Assembly (NCBI RefSeq): GCF_013408175.1
Contig: NZ_JACBYW010000003.1
Location: 1-64,000 of the forward strand
Direction of reading: 5' to 3'
DNA length: 64,000 nt
Source of the DNA: Actinopolyspora biskrensis
GTDB lineage: Bacteria; Actinomycetota; Actinomycetes; Mycobacteriales; Pseudonocardiaceae
Shown here in pieces: positions 48,265 through 58,189 of the stretch; positions within the stretch are counted from its first letter, which is position 1; each line of letters opens with the position of its first letter. The notes beneath the pieces are model-generated. The model was not told the origin of the DNA. It did not search any database and was given only the letters and a program-made list of their open reading frames with translations. The position numbers and the translations under genes are program-made.

Positions 48265-48385
48265 CCACCTCCCCACCGTCCCCGCACCGGAGCCGGGACG
48301 CGCGAAAGCACCTCCCCGGGTTCGTGGAGTCGGTAGGCTGCACGGGGCGGGAGAACGGAGAACCCGCGCCGACGACGGAGGACCC

Positions 48386-48886
48386 ATGCGTATCCGCAGC
48401 AAGCTCGTGATGCTCGTTCTGGCCCTTCCCATGCTGACGGCCACAGCGGCGTGTGGCGAGTTGCAGGAGGCCCAGCAGGGCGTGCAGAACGCCCAGGAGG
48501 GCATCGACAAGGCCCAGAAGAACCTGGACACCGCCCAGAGCTGCGCCAAGGCCACCGGAGCAGTGCAGTTCATGCCGAACTTCTCCGATCCGCAGCAGGC
48601 CCAGGAGAAGGCCCGGAACAAGGCGGCGGAGCTCGGCAACCTCGCGGACCAGACCAGCGACCGGGCACTGCAGGAGGCCCTGCGCGACATGCAGAGCTCC
48701 GCCGAGCGGGTGGCGTCCGGAGAAGTGACCATCGACAACAGCGCCGAGTGGACCCAGCAGAAGCTCGCGCACGCTCAGCGGGTGCTCGACATCTGCTCCG
48801 GCAACTCCGGCGGTTCGGGAGGCTCCGGCGAGTCCGGCGACTCCGGAGGCTCGGAAGGCGGCGAGGGAGCCGAGGAGGCCGGCTGA
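48386..48886 (+). CDS. Small lipoprotein with helical core
   Basis: A 166-residue lipoprotein. Signal peptide MRIRSKLVMLVLALPMLTAT with lipobox TAAC at about residues 20-23. The mature part is helical and Gln/Ala-rich (QEAQQGVQNAQEGIDKAQKN), and ends in a Gly/Ser/Glu-rich low-complexity tail after about residue 138. One further Cys pair (SCAK; DICSG) might form a disulfide. No family is recognised. Confidence 0.75.
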   Translation: MRIRSKLVMLVLALPMLTATAACGELQEAQQGVQNAQEGIDKAQKNLDTAQSCAKATGAVQFMPNFSDPQQAQEKARNKAAELGNLADQTSDRALQEALRDMQSSAERVASGEVTIDNSAEWTQQKLAHAQRVLDICSGNSGGSGGSGESGDSGGSEGGEGAEEAG

Positions 48887-49008
48887 GCCGTTCCGCTGAC
48901 CGCTCGAGGATCACCCGCCGGATATACGCGGCTCACCCGGCACACACCTGCGAAATGTGGCGCCGGTCACCTAACCTGGAGGCACGACTCACTAGGAGGT
49001 GACTACTC

Positions 49009-49203
49009 ATGAAGGCCACCACAGGAGAACGGTTGTACGTGCACAGCCGCACGGTCGAACAACCGGATCGTGCCGGGGTGATCCTCGAAGTCCGCGGGGA
49101 GAACGGGGAACCTCCGTACCTGGTCCGTTTCGACGACGGGCACGAACGACTCGTCTATCCCGGGGGCGACTGCGAGGTGGAAGGACATCCGGCGGGAGCC
49201 TGA
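49009..49203 (+). CDS. DUF1918 protein
   Basis: A 64-residue protein with the DUF1918 SH3-like pattern: MKATTGERLYVHSRTVEQPD, GVILEVRGENGEPPYLVRFD, DDGHERLVYPGGD. AGGAGGTGA precedes the ATG by 7 bases. Small cytosolic protein of unknown function, widespread in actinobacteria. Confidence 0.9.
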   Translation: MKATTGERLYVHSRTVEQPDRAGVILEVRGENGEPPYLVRFDDGHERLVYPGGDCEVEGHPAGA

Positions 49204-49423
49204 GCCGTGTCCTCCGAGCGGGTCCCCGGACCTCCCGGAAGCACCTCAGGCACCCCCGGACGAGTGACATTCATTCCTTCGGAGGAGGAAAGGGCGTATC
49301 CCACTCATCGAATCACCGTCCTGCGTTCGGAGTTCGACCCACCGGAATGGCACACTGATCGCCAAAGCGATGATCCCAACCCGCCGCTCGCGGCGTGTGG
49401 CCGCTTGGTGAGGAGGCGGTGCA

Positions 49424-50269
49424 GTGCCATGGGAACCCCCGAAGGGCGAAACCGCGGCGGATCCGTTCGCAACGCTGCGGATCGGCTTCGCCGGCCGAGT
49501 CGAACTGCCGACCGGTGAACTACTGGCCGAGCAGTCCACCAGGATCGACGGTAACCACGATCCCGGTCCGCTCTGCTGGATAAGTAAGGAGCCCCCCTCC
49601 GCACAGCTGTTGGCGACACTGCGCGCCGAAAGCGGCTCCAACGGGCTGTGGCCGCTGTTGCTGGTGGACGACACCGAGCTGTACGGCGACCGCTGCACCG
49701 TCGGTGTGGTCACACCGGAACCGCGGGCCCACATCGACAAATGGCAACCGGGACAGGTGATGAGCAGGATCTGGGACGGCCTGTGCCAGATCGACTCCGA
49801 GCTCGGCCCGGCCTACGACGAGGACAGCCTCGCCCCGTTCGGGCACTCCTGTCCCGGACTCGCCCCGACCGGTGACCTGCTGGCCGACTCGACCGTGCTC
49901 GCCAATCAGCTGACCCAGCGGCTGCTGGACGAGCAGACCCGACTCGGCCTGGTGCCGGTCCCCCGCGGAGCCGACGCGCTCACCGTGCTCGGGTGGTCGG
50001 GAGCCACGAACCACGTCTCCCGCTCAGCCGGTCTGTCCGCGATGCTGCGCAGCTGGGAGGAACGCTTCGGGGCCCGCGTGCTGCGTCTCGGACCCGACCG
50101 GCTGGACCTCAGCGTGGCGGCCCCGCCCATCCGCGCGGAGCACGCCGCGGCCGTGGCGGCGGAGCACTGGACGTTCGCACCCGACCGGATCATGCAGGAC
50201 ACGGGCAGCATATCCGCGTACGCCGAGGAGATACGGGGCCGCAGGCAGTGGACCTTCTGGTGGGACTGA
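49424..50269 (+). CDS. DUF4253 protein
   Basis: A 281-residue soluble protein from GTG 49424 (GGAGG upstream). The C-terminal half has the DUF4253 motifs VLGWSGATNHVSRSAGLSAM, LRSWEERFGARVLRLG, AAEHWTFAPDRIMQ and the last block IRGRRQWTFWWD. The N-terminal part (about 1-80) is less conserved. Function unknown; related proteins sit in toxin-immunity contexts, but none is adjacent. Confidence 0.85.
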   Translation: MPWEPPKGETAADPFATLRIGFAGRVELPTGELLAEQSTRIDGNHDPGPLCWISKEPPSAQLLATLRAESGSNGLWPLLLVDDTELYGDRCTVGVVTPEPRAHIDKWQPGQVMSRIWDGLCQIDSELGPAYDEDSLAPFGHSCPGLAPTGDLLADSTVLANQLTQRLLDEQTRLGLVPVPRGADALTVLGWSGATNHVSRSAGLSAMLRSWEERFGARVLRLGPDRLDLSVAAPPIRAEHAAAVAAEHWTFAPDRIMQDTGSISAYAEEIRGRRQWTFWWD

Positions 50270-50305
50270 CCGGAAGTTCGCCAGCCCGACAGGCGCAGGT
50301 GGTTC

Positions 50306-50390
50306 CGTGGCGGACCCCCGGGCGGCGCCCCGAGAACCCGCGACGGCGCCGGCTGCATAGCGGGACGTTTCGGCGCTGGGAGCGCCGAAA
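50306..50390 (+). repeat. Intergenic repeat family, copy 4 (short) with perfect hairpin
   Basis: GGTTCCGTGGCGGAC...GAGAACCCGCGACGG, an internally deleted version of copies 1-3, then TTTCGGCGCT-GGG-AGCGCCGAAA (50368-50390), a perfect 10-bp stem. It lies between convergent genes. Confidence 0.65.
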
Positions 50391-50407
50391 GGCCAAGCCC
50401 GCTCTCA

Positions 50408-50701
50408 TCAGCCTGCCAGGGGGCCGCCCTTGATCGTGATGGCCACGAACACGATGACCGCTCCGAGCGCCCCGTAGAGCACCACGTCCACCGGGCGGCT
50501 CCGGATGGCCAGCAGACCGACCCGTTCCGTGGACAGCCCCGCCCGGAACACCGCGGCGAGCAGGAAAGCACCGCCGAGCAGGGTCGCGCCGTCCCGCCAG
50601 TGCGACATCGCCACGCGCAGAATCCCGAGCAGCGCGACCAGCACCACGAGCGCGAACCACAGGTGCACCGAGCCGCGTCCACCAACGAAGCGGTCGAACA
50701 T
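50408..50701 (-). CDS. DUF3017 membrane protein
   Basis: A 97-residue protein from ATG 50701 (GAGAGGGG upstream). Three short membrane helices (VHLWFALVVLVALLGILRVA; TLLGGAFLLAAVFRAGL; VVLYGALGAVIVFVAITIKG). It follows folD on the same strand, the usual DUF3017 context. Function unknown. Confidence 0.8.
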   Translation of the reverse strand: MFDRFVGGRGSVHLWFALVVLVALLGILRVAMSHWRDGATLLGGAFLLAAVFRAGLSTERVGLLAIRSRPVDVVLYGALGAVIVFVAITIKGGPLAG

Positions 50702-50873
50702 CGCCCCTCTCAGAAACTGTTCGCAGAACTTGATCAGTGGCTCGGGGAACCGACGGCTCGCTCGAGCCGAGCGCTCGACCCCGGAGCACGGGTTCCGGAA
50801 CAAGCGCTCAGAACCCGTGGAACGCGGGACTCGACTGCGGAAACCCCCGCGTCCCACGAACGGGCCCGGTCGT

Positions 50874-51725
50874 TCACTCCGCCGCGCGCTCCGCGGCCTC
50901 GACCACGTTGTTCAACAGCATCGCGCGGGTCATCGGACCGATACCGCCCGGGTTCGGCGAGAGGAAGCCGGCCACCTCGGCCACGTCCGGGTGAACGTCA
51001 CCCATCGGGCCGGACTCGCCGCGGGTCACTCCCACATCGAGAACGGCGGCCCCGGGCTTGATCATGTCCGGCGTGACCAGATTCGGCTTGCCCGCCGCGG
51101 CCACCACGACATCGGCCCTGGACAGCTCGGCGGCGACGTCCTTGGTCCCCGTGTGGCACAACGTGACGGTCGCGTTCTCGCTGCGCCGGGTCAGCAGCAG
51201 CCCCAAGGGCCTGCCGACGGTGATCCCGCGACCGAGGACCGCGACGTGGGCTCCGTTGAGTTCGACCCCGTAACGCCGCAGCAGCTCGACGATCCCGCGC
51301 GGAGTGCACGGCAGCGGGGCGGGCTCGCCCAGGACCAGCCTTCCGAGGCTGACCGGGTTGAGCCCGTCGGCGTCCTTGCGCACATCGACCCGCTGCAGCA
51401 GAGCCCCGGTGTCGAGGTGGTCGGGAACCGGCAGCTGGACGATGTAGCCCGTGCACGCCGGGTCGGCGTTGAGCTCGTCGATCACGCCCTCGAGCTCGGC
51501 CTGGCCGACGTCGGCGGGGAGCTCCCTGCGGATCGACTCGATCCCGACCTGCGCACAGTCGTTGTGCTTGCCGCGCACGTAGGAGTGCGAGGCGGGGTCG
51601 TCACCCACCAGCACCGTGGCCAGCCCCGGCGTGCGGCCCTGTTCCGCGAGCGCGGCCACCCTGGGCCGCAGCTCGTCGTAGATGGCGTTCTTGGTGGCCT
51701 TACCGTCAAGAATCGTGGCGCTCAC
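50874..51725 (-). CDS. folD: Methylenetetrahydrofolate dehydrogenase/cyclohydrolase
   Basis: A 283-residue bifunctional one-carbon enzyme. Active-site Lys in [18 protein letters not shown]; cofactor fold [18 protein letters not shown]; other blocks [25 protein letters not shown] and [15 protein letters not shown]. The ATG lies 20 bases inside the end of the upstream transporter gene, so translation may be coupled. Confidence 0.95.
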   Translation of the reverse strand: MSATILDGKATKNAIYDELRPRVAALAEQGRTPGLATVLVGDDPASHSYVRGKHNDCAQVGIESIRRELPADVGQAELEGVIDELNADPACTGYIVQLPVPDHLDTGALLQRVDVRKDADGLNPVSLGRLVLGEPAPLPCTPRGIVELLRRYGVELNGAHVAVLGRGITVGRPLGLLLTRRSENATVTLCHTGTKDVAAELSRADVVVAAAGKPNLVTPDMIKPGAAVLDVGVTRGESGPMGDVHPDVAEVAGFLSPNPGGIGPMTRAMLLNNVVEAAERAAE

Positions 51726-52731
51726 GGTTGGCTATCCTCGCAGATCTCGCGCGGGAGGACACTCCACCCCTTTCCACGGAGGCCACGGCGACCGCGAACA
51801 GCGCCAGACAGATCCCCACCACGGTGCCCACGTCCACGTGCGAACCGCTCACGGGCAGCAGGAGGTCCAGCGCCAGCGCGCCGATCAACTGCCCGGAGAC
51901 GATGCCCATGCTCAACAGCAGCACCCCGGTGTAGTGCACCAGGACCGCCGAGCCCGACACGACGAATATTCCGAGCAGCCCGCCGATGTACAACCAGGGT
52001 GTGGCGGGCCAGTCGGCGGGGAAACCGTGCAGCACGACCTCCGCTCCGAAGGCCACCAGCAGCGCGACCGTCCCCGTCCCGAAGTTCAGCGTGGCAGCCG
52101 ACACGGCGGAGTCCGCCGTCTGCTTGACGAGGCCGTTCATGGCCTGCTGCCAGGCCACCCCCGTCCCGGCGAGCACGGGAAGCAGCACCAACCAGCTCAC
52201 ATGGGCCGCGCCCAGCCGGGCCGAGACGGCGACGACCACGGCCACCAGGGCCAGCACCGCACCGAGCACCCGGGGAACGGTCAGGTGACGGGCGACTCCC
52301 GAACCGAGTCCCAGGCGGTCCACCACGAGTCCGCTGGCCACCTGCCCGCCGACCGCACCGACGGTGAACAGCGCGACGCCGAGCAGGCTGGCAGCCACGC
52401 TCTGACTGAACACGAGGAAGGCGCCGCAGACGCCGCCGACGCACTGCCAGGGTCTGATCCCCGTGCCGGCGCGGACGGTGCGTGCGAGCCTGCCGAAGCC
52501 GCGGCGCGCGCTCGGGGTCACGGCCACCACGACGAGCAGCACCGTCAACCCGCCCCCGAAGGAGACCACCGAAGCGGCCAACGGGTCCCGCAGCTGGGTC
52601 CCCAGAGCACCGTTCACACGGGACTGCAGAGCCAGCAGGAACCCCACGGCGGCTGCCCCCAGCACACCGAAACCGCGAGCGAGCAGTTCGGAACCGTGAC
52701 TGTGGGAGCGAAGAACGGTCTCGGCACTCAC
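51706..52731 (-). CDS. DMT-superfamily (DUF606-type) transporter
   Basis: A 341-residue membrane protein with ten helices, made of two DUF606-like halves: [20 protein letters not shown] and [19 protein letters not shown] each open a half, with [18 protein letters not shown] in the second. GTG at 52731 gives 14 cytosolic residues before helix 1. It overlaps folD by 20 bases. Substrate unknown. Confidence 0.8.
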   Translation of the reverse strand: MSAETVLRSHSHGSELLARGFGVLGAAAVGFLLALQSRVNGALGTQLRDPLAASVVSFGGGLTVLLVVVAVTPSARRGFGRLARTVRAGTGIRPWQCVGGVCGAFLVFSQSVAASLLGVALFTVGAVGGQVASGLVVDRLGLGSGVARHLTVPRVLGAVLALVAVVVAVSARLGAAHVSWLVLLPVLAGTGVAWQQAMNGLVKQTADSAVSAATLNFGTGTVALLVAFGAEVVLHGFPADWPATPWLYIGGLLGIFVVSGSAVLVHYTGVLLLSMGIVSGQLIGALALDLLLPVSGSHVDVGTVVGICLALFAVAVASVERGGVSSRARSARIANRERHDS

Positions 52732-53130
52732 GCGACGACCGTAACGGCTCACGCCCCCTCCGACCGCGCTGTTGTGACGGATCTGCCAACCGTTCCGCGC
52801 AGCGGTTCCCCGCTCGACTCGTGCGACTCCCCGATCGAGCGATAACGACCGCGGAGGGGTGTCCCGCCGAGCCGGCACTGGGCAGAGTGTGCGCACGAAA
52901 CCTCGTCCGGCCCGCGCGAGATCCCGCGGCGGCGCGAGTCGCTCGGATGGAAGCTTCGGCGCTGCCTGCGCCGGAGCGCCGCACCAGTCGTCGACGCGAC
53001 AGGAAAACACCAGCGGTTCGTTTCGACCAGCGGAAACCCGAAAGCCGGGCGACGTCTCCGGGCGTCGATCGAGTAACGTCAATGTGGGGTGGAGTCGGAG
53101 GGCCCGGTTGAGAGGGGGAGGATGACACCC
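52732..53130. repeat. 399-bp intergenic region with repeat copy 6
   Basis: Contains CGCGCGAGATCCCGCGGCGGCGCGAG then the near-perfect hairpin TTCGGCGC-TGCCT-GCGCCGGA (52955-52974) and GCGCCGCACC. Closest to copy 5 at 36.8 kb. The promoter of the TNT gene should lie in the last 100 bases, but I cannot define it. Confidence 0.55.
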
Positions 53131-55899
53131 ATGTCGCGCCCGACAGCGATCAGCCCGGAAGAGCAGGAACAGATAGCACGCAGGATCGGGGTCCTGCTGC
53201 TGCAGGAGGCCCCCGAGGACTGGCAACAGGTTACCGTGGAGTACCGCGCCACGGGTGAGTATCACGACCTGCTCGCGGAAGTGACCCTGCAGGACGGCGA
53301 TAGCCGAGCATGGGAGCCGCCGGAGGAGCTGAACGGAATCTTCGAGCACCTCCGTGAGGGCATGTACAGGCCCGACGTCGGCACATGGCTCAGCGCGCTG
53401 TACACAGTGGAGCGCCCGTCGAGCTACCGAATCGACATCAACTTCGACGAGGAGCCGCAGTGGCAGCAGCCGCTGCCTCCCGAGGCCTACGCCGAGGAGT
53501 TGCGCCGCTACCCGCGTTCCGAGGACAACGTCCCGGACTGGATGAGCGCGCGGTTGACGAGCACGCAGTCGTCGGACGCCCTGCCGGTTCGGGAACCCCG
53601 CCGTCCGGACGCCGAGCTGCCGGGACGGCCCGAACCGCACGAGGACGTCCCCGCCGGCGAGGAAGCCGCTGTTCCCCGGCTGACCACGGCGCGCGTGTTC
53701 GACGACGCGGACGAGCGGGGACGCCCGCTCGTCCAGAGCCGTCCTCCGCTCTCCCCGCAGGAGAGCGAACCGCTGCTGCGCTACCTCGAAAGCGCCCCCG
53801 TGGTGCTTCCCGCGGAGAGTTACGGGCCGGATCGACTGGATCCGAATCGGCCCGAGGCCGTCCCGGACAGCTGGCACAGTGACGGAACCTGGCTTTGGCC
53901 GGGCGCCGTGCCCTACTACCTGGCGCAGTACGGCATGCCGCCGCAGCCCGAGCTGGTCCAGCACGTCCGCTCCGCGAGTTTCACGGTCGTCGAACTCGAC
54001 CCCGCCGTGCACGAGGCCGCCGAAAGAGCCGCTCGTGCCGCGGAGACCGCGGCCGAGGCCGAGGCCGAACACTCCGCGGACATCCCGGACACCCCCGAGG
54101 GGCTTCCCCTCGGGGACGCCGCCCTCGGCGAGACCGAAGCCGTCACGACGACCATGGCGACCACTTCGGAGGAAGCCGTTCCACATTTCGCCGAGCGACC
54201 GGACGAGGACGTTCCGGAGCACTCGGAGGAAGGCTTCCGGCAGGACTCGCCTTCCGAAGCACCGGCGCGTTCGTACGACGCTCCCGCGGACGCCCCGGAG
54301 GGCCCCCGGTTCACCGCGGAGGAGCCCCTCGCGCCGGAACCGTCCGCTCCGGGCACCGAGGACTCGGCCACGGCCCAGGAGGAACCGCGCTCCTTCGACG
54401 AAGTCGTCGCGGCGTCCCGCCACGGCCGCTCCGACGAGCAGGAGGAGGACGCGGAAACGATCTTCGCGCAGCTGCGTGAGCGGTTCGACGAGCTCGGGGT
54501 TCATCCTTCCGAGTACAGTCTCGGCCTCCGTTCGGAAGCGGTCAGGTCGCTGTTCGAGGAGGGGATCGACTGGGTCGTCACGACCCCGGACGACGACGAG
54601 GTGATGCGCTTCGTCCGCCCCGACCAGGCCTGCGCCTATCTGCTCGGCAGCCTGCTGCTCGACGGCTCCGAGGACTCCGGAAACGTTCCTCCCCCGTCCG
54701 ATTCGGACATCGTCGAAGAACCCCTCGTCCAGGACGAGGACCGTCCCCTTCCTCCGGAGGAACCGCTCGAAACTCCCGGGATCGCCACCGAGGCGCGGGA
54801 GGCGGATCCCATCGAGGGCAGCGGACGAGAAGCGGAGGCTCCCCCCACCGAGTCCCCCCTGGGAGAGCTGCCCAAGCGGCGCGGTGCCACCGGCGCGGAC
54901 CCCGCCAACGACTCCGGGGGGAACTTCCTGTTCGCGGCCACCGAGAGCCGTGACGACGCACCGGAGGACTCCGGCGGGCCGGAACCGTCCCCCGCCGCTG
55001 CCGGAAACGATCCCGGAGTTCCCGCGAGCCCTTCCGCCGAGGAGGTCTCGCCCGAGGAGCAGCAGTCCCCCGCGTCCGAGCCGGACCCGCTGTCGGAGCT
55101 GACTCCCGAGCAGGACCCCGAGCAGGAGATCGATTCGGCGGGCACTCCCCCGCCCGGACAGATGCCCCCTCCGTTGCCGAAGCGGCCTCCTCGTTCCGAG
55201 CAGCCGGGGGATTCCGAGCAGCCCGCTCCCGGTCAGGCCGCTCAGCAGCCCCCGGCTGCCCCGCCGCACGCCGCTCCCGGTTCGGACGGTCAGCAGCACC
55301 CGGGTGTTCCCCCGGCCGCACGGCCGGGAGGGGCCGCTCCACCGCCGCCTCCGCGGCCGCCGCACCCGAACGCGCCAGGAGCTCCCGGACAGCCACAGCC
55401 GGGTCCGGGCATGCAGGGACCCGCTCCGGGACCGGTCCAACCACCGCAGAACGGGCAGCAGCCCCCGATGGGTGGTCAACAACCCCCGCAGCAGGGGGCT
55501 CCCTCCGCACCACAGCCGCCTCGTCCCGGCGGGGAGCAACCCATTCAGCCGCTCCGGGGCGAACCACCGCTGACGTTGTACCGCAGCAGGCAGAACATGA
55601 TGTTGCAGCCGGGCGCCGAGGTGGACCGCTTCGGCGATCCGGACGGCAACGTCATGTACGCCCTCCGCACTCCGTACAACCAGCGCTCGCTGCCACCGCA
55701 GTGGGCGAGCCGGAACTACTTCGCCTACCGCGTGCAGCGTCCCGTCCAAGTGCTGTGCGGCACGGCGGTTCCGTGGTTCGAACAGCCCGGGGGCGGCACC
55801 GCCTACGTGCTGCCCGCATCGGTCAACGAACTGCTCGCCGACGGCACTCTGGTGGCGTTGAACGGCAACGAGGCGATGCGGCCTCCGATGGAGGGCTGA
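53131..55899 (+). CDS. TNT-domain NAD+ glycohydrolase-type toxin
   Basis: A 922-residue protein. GGGGGAGG lies 9 bases before the ATG at 53131 and rules out an ATG at 53122, which would have no spacing. Residues about 5-115 form a YezG/immunity-like domain (ISPEEQEQIARRIGVLLLQE; WLSALYTVERPSSYRI). A second globular part is near 440-510 (FDELGVHPSEYSLGLRSEAV). Long acidic and Pro/Gln-rich disordered regions fill the rest. The last about 120 residues are a TNT domain: AEVDRFGDPDGNVMYALRTP, NQRSLPP, AYRVQRPVQVLCGTAVPWF, EQPGGGTAYVLPASV. The Gln of EQPGGG matches the catalytic glutamine of the mycobacterial toxin. No signal peptide or separate immunity gene is seen. Confidence 0.8.
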   Translation: MSRPTAISPEEQEQIARRIGVLLLQEAPEDWQQVTVEYRATGEYHDLLAEVTLQDGDSRAWEPPEELNGIFEHLREGMYRPDVGTWLSALYTVERPSSYRIDINFDEEPQWQQPLPPEAYAEELRRYPRSEDNVPDWMSARLTSTQSSDALPVREPRRPDAELPGRPEPHEDVPAGEEAAVPRLTTARVFDDADERGRPLVQSRPPLSPQESEPLLRYLESAPVVLPAESYGPDRLDPNRPEAVPDSWHSDGTWLWPGAVPYYLAQYGMPPQPELVQHVRSASFTVVELDPAVHEAAERAARAAETAAEAEAEHSADIPDTPEGLPLGDAALGETEAVTTTMATTSEEAVPHFAERPDEDVPEHSEEGFRQDSPSEAPARSYDAPADAPEGPRFTAEEPLAPEPSAPGTEDSATAQEEPRSFDEVVAASRHGRSDEQEEDAETIFAQLRERFDELGVHPSEYSLGLRSEAVRSLFEEGIDWVVTTPDDDEVMRFVRPDQACAYLLGSLLLDGSEDSGNVPPPSDSDIVEEPLVQDEDRPLPPEEPLETPGIATEAREADPIEGSGREAEAPPTESPLGELPKRRGATGADPANDSGGNFLFAATESRDDAPEDSGGPEPSPAAAGNDPGVPASPSAEEVSPEEQQSPASEPDPLSELTPEQDPEQEIDSAGTPPPGQMPPPLPKRPPRSEQPGDSEQPAPGQAAQQPPAAPPHAAPGSDGQQHPGVPPAARPGGAAPPPPPRPPHPNAPGAPGQPQPGPGMQGPAPGPVQPPQNGQQPPMGGQQPPQQGAPSAPQPPRPGGEQPIQPLRGEPPLTLYRSRQNMMLQPGAEVDRFGDPDGNVMYALRTPYNQRSLPPQWASRNYFAYRVQRPVQVLCGTAVPWFEQPGGGTAYVLPASVNELLADGTLVALNGNEAMRPPMEG

Positions 55900-55957
55900 C
55901 CAAGCGACCGGTGGCGCGCGGTCGCGGGACGGGCTTCCGCCCCGCGACCGCGCGCAG

Positions 55958-56265
55958 CGGGTTCTCGGACCGCGCACCGGGCGTTTCGCGCGGAACCTCC
56001 GAAGCGCTCCGCCCCGGAGCGGGCGCTCTGAGCCCGAGCAGTCGGCACCGCCGCGGGGTTCCGCTCATCAGAACCCACCGAGCAAACCGAGTCCCCGAAA
56101 AATCCGTCACTCCAAAGCGAGCGCTTACGAGCCTGAGCAGCCCGACCGACCGCGGGTTCTCAGTCCCGGGTCTCGCGAGGACGGCCTCGACGTTGTGCAG
56201 GCCGCTACCCGATGTCGAGGATCCCGCAGCGAGACCCCGACCGAGGTTCCGCCACGGAACCCACC
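55958..56265 (-). repeat. Intergenic repeat family, copy 3 (inverted, full) plus a partial copy
   Basis: On the bottom strand, GCTTGGTGGGTTCCGTGGCG then GAACCTCGGTCGGGGTCTCG, GATCCTCGACATCG and GAGAACCCGCGG (about 56265 to 56148) match copy 1 closely. A second fragment with GGTTTGCTCGGTGGGTTC and GCGGAACCCC is next to it (about 56085 to 56040), so two units are side by side. The region 55900-56296 has no gene. Confidence 0.7.
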
Positions 56266-56296
56266 AAGCAAAAGGCACCGCCGACTCTCTTCCCCT

Positions 56297-56824
56297 TCAG
56301 GGGACGACAACCACCGGTCGCACCGCCTCGACCACCAGCGTCGCGGGGACGGTTCCGAGCAGCCCGCCGCGTCTGCGGGAACGGCCGACGACGATGAGAT
56401 CGGAACGGTACTCCTCGGCCACCTGTTCCAGTCCCACGGCCGGATCGCCCCGGTGGTGGACGAAGTCCCAGTCGATGTCGACCCATTTCAGGTGGGTGAC
56501 CAGTTCCTGTTTCAGATCGGCCACGAGGCTTTCGGCGGCCTCACTGGCCACCGCCACCCCCATCGGTGACCAGTAGGCCACTCCCCCGACGGCTTCGACG
56601 TAGACGAGCACCAGACGAGACCGCTCGCGCCGAGCGAGGCCCGCCGCCCATGCCGCGGCATGAAAACTGGCCGGGCTACCGTCCATCCCTACGACGATAC
56701 CGCCCAGCCCGTCTTTGCCGATCTCGAAACTCGGCTCCGTGTGATCCATGGAGTCGTTTTCGGCCACGCCCGGATGGTAATCCTCGCCCACAGCCGAATC
56801 GTGCCGGTACGACATATTCGACAT
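56297..56824 (-). CDS. Universal stress protein (UspA family)
   Basis: A single-domain USP of up to 175 residues. The domain starts GGIVVGMDGSPASFHAAAWA and ends with the ATP-type loop LIVVGRSRRRGGLLGTVPAT, then VVEAVRPVVVVP. The N-terminal 40-50 residues are polar and not conserved. The start is uncertain: ATGs at 56824, 56815 and 56749 have no clear ribosome site. It lies alone, after a repeat region. Confidence 0.8.
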   Translation of the reverse strand: MSNMSYRHDSAVGEDYHPGVAENDSMDHTEPSFEIGKDGLGGIVVGMDGSPASFHAAAWAAGLARRERSRLVLVYVEAVGGVAYWSPMGVAVASEAAESLVADLKQELVTHLKWVDIDWDFVHHRGDPAVGLEQVAEEYRSDLIVVGRSRRRGGLLGTVPATLVVEAVRPVVVVP

Positions 56825-57274
56825 TCGCCACGTCGGCGACATCGACAGCCCGACGTGAACGCCCTGAGCGCTGGGAACGGGGCGGCCACGCACACCCCGT
56901 GAAGCCGTGGCCGCCCCGTGCGGTGTTCGAAGACGACACCACCGACGTGCCTCCGTGTTCCCCGGACGGGTGCCGGAACCCCGAACTTCCGGCACCCGCC
57001 ACCACGGAGACGACCGTCGTCCACGCGCCGCACCCGGCACGGCGCGCTCCCCGCGAGGGTGGCCGACCCCCGACGTCGGCCACCGACTCGTTCGAACTCC
57101 TGTTCGAACGACTCCAGTAAACCGCACCCGAATTCCCGGGTCAAGGCGATCACTCGAACTGGTGATCGAATACCGCGAGCTCCGCTCCGAACATCACGAA
57201 ACGACAACGAACCCTTCGGTCCGCTGTCCACATCTGACTGAATCGTGGAGGCCGCACCGACAGGAGGACATCGA
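56825..57274. other. 450-bp intergenic region
   Basis: No confident gene. It contains the hairpin at 56879-56917 and a top-strand frame ending SATDSFELLFERLQ at 57118, which might be the end of a small gene but has no convincing start. Confidence 0.4.
56879..56917. terminator. Strong hairpin upstream of the universal stress gene
   Basis: GGGGCGGCCACG and CGTGGCCGCCCC, a perfect 12-bp stem with a 15-nt loop. It precedes the USP start by about 55 bases, so it may end a leftward transcript from beyond it or be part of the leader. Confidence 0.5.
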
Positions 57275-58189
57275 GTGCCCGAAAAGGACGAACACCTGGT
57301 GATCGGCTCGAACGGCTTCCAGGGGGCCGCGGTGGCCCGCGCCCTGAAAGCGGGCGGCCACGAGGTCAGGGGGTTCACCCGGGGAAACGGCGCGACGAAC
57401 CGGAAAACCCGCGACCTCGCGACGAGACACGGCGACCTGGCCGACCCGGACGCGGTACGCGAGGCGTTCGACGGGGTCACCCACGCTTCGGTCGTACTTC
57501 CGCTGGTGTTCGACGCGGAAACGATCGAGGCCTACGCGAACAACATCGTCACCGCGGCCCGCGCGGCGGGAGTGAAACGACTCGTCTACAACACGAACAC
57601 ACCGGTCCCCGAGCCGACCACCCGCCACGCCGCCTACGAGACCAGACGAGTCGCGGAACGGGTGTTCCTCGCCGGTGATCCTCCCGCCGTCGTGCTGCGC
57701 CCTCCGGTGTACCTGGACAACCTCTTCAGCCCCTGGAACGGACCGGACCTGGTGAACAACGGCGTGCTGGCCTACCCGTTCTCCGCGGACCGACGAGTGT
57801 CCTGGTTGTCGCACGACGACCTCGCCGCGGCCACGGTGGCCGCGCTGCACGCGGAAGGGGTGGAGAACACGGTGCTGCCGCTGGGAGGCCCCGAAGCGAT
57901 CAGCGGGGACGAACTGGCCGCCGTCCTCGCCGGCGAACTCGGCGGGAACGTCACCTTCCGCCCGCTGACGGCATCAGGGTTCGAGAGCATGCTGCGGGGA
58001 CCGCTCGGAGCCACCACCGCGGCCGGAATCGCGGGCATCTACCGCTGGCTGGACGACGACCCCGGCTCCGAACTGTTCCACGTCGACAACGGCCCGGCCG
58101 AACGCCTGCTGGGATTCGAACCCGCCCCCATCGCGGATTGGGTCCGCGCCCAGCCGTGGGAAGTCTGGAAGCACACCTCCACGGGATGA
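57275..58189 (+). CDS. NmrA/SDR-type NAD(P)-binding protein
   Basis: A 304-residue atypical short-chain dehydrogenase. GTG 57275 with AGGAGG 7 bases upstream. The N-terminal fold is LVIGSNGFQGAAVARALKAG (GxxGxxG), and the catalytic-type YETRRVAERVF region has Tyr but the usual Lys is Arg. C-terminal part DDLAAATVAALHAEGVENTV and GGPEAISGDELAAVLAGEL is typical of NmrA proteins that sense redox state or isomerise small molecules. Role unknown. Confidence 0.85.
   Translation: MPEKDEHLVIGSNGFQGAAVARALKAGGHEVRGFTRGNGATNRKTRDLATRHGDLADPDAVREAFDGVTHASVVLPLVFDAETIEAYANNIVTAARAAGVKRLVYNTNTPVPEPTTRHAAYETRRVAERVFLAGDPPAVVLRPPVYLDNLFSPWNGPDLVNNGVLAYPFSADRRVSWLSHDDLAAATVAALHAEGVENTVLPLGGPEAISGDELAAVLAGELGGNVTFRPLTASGFESMLRGPLGATTAAGIAGIYRWLDDDPGSELFHVDNGPAERLLGFEPAPIADWVRAQPWEVWKHTSTG

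Noticed and set aside
52732-53130. An extra coding region before the TNT gene
   Set aside because: Frames here are short, Arg/Ser/Pro-rich and overlap a repeat copy.
51706-55977. A 1,423-codon open frame on the bottom strand across the TNT gene
   Set aside because: Only its last 341 codons (51706-52731) are real. The rest is antisense to the TNT gene and is low-complexity Arg/Gly/Leu, as expected opposite GC-rich coding DNA.
56906-57120. A small top-strand gene ending SATDSFELLFERLQ
   Set aside because: The end looks protein-like but the upstream part is not, there is no ribosome site and no start can be supported.
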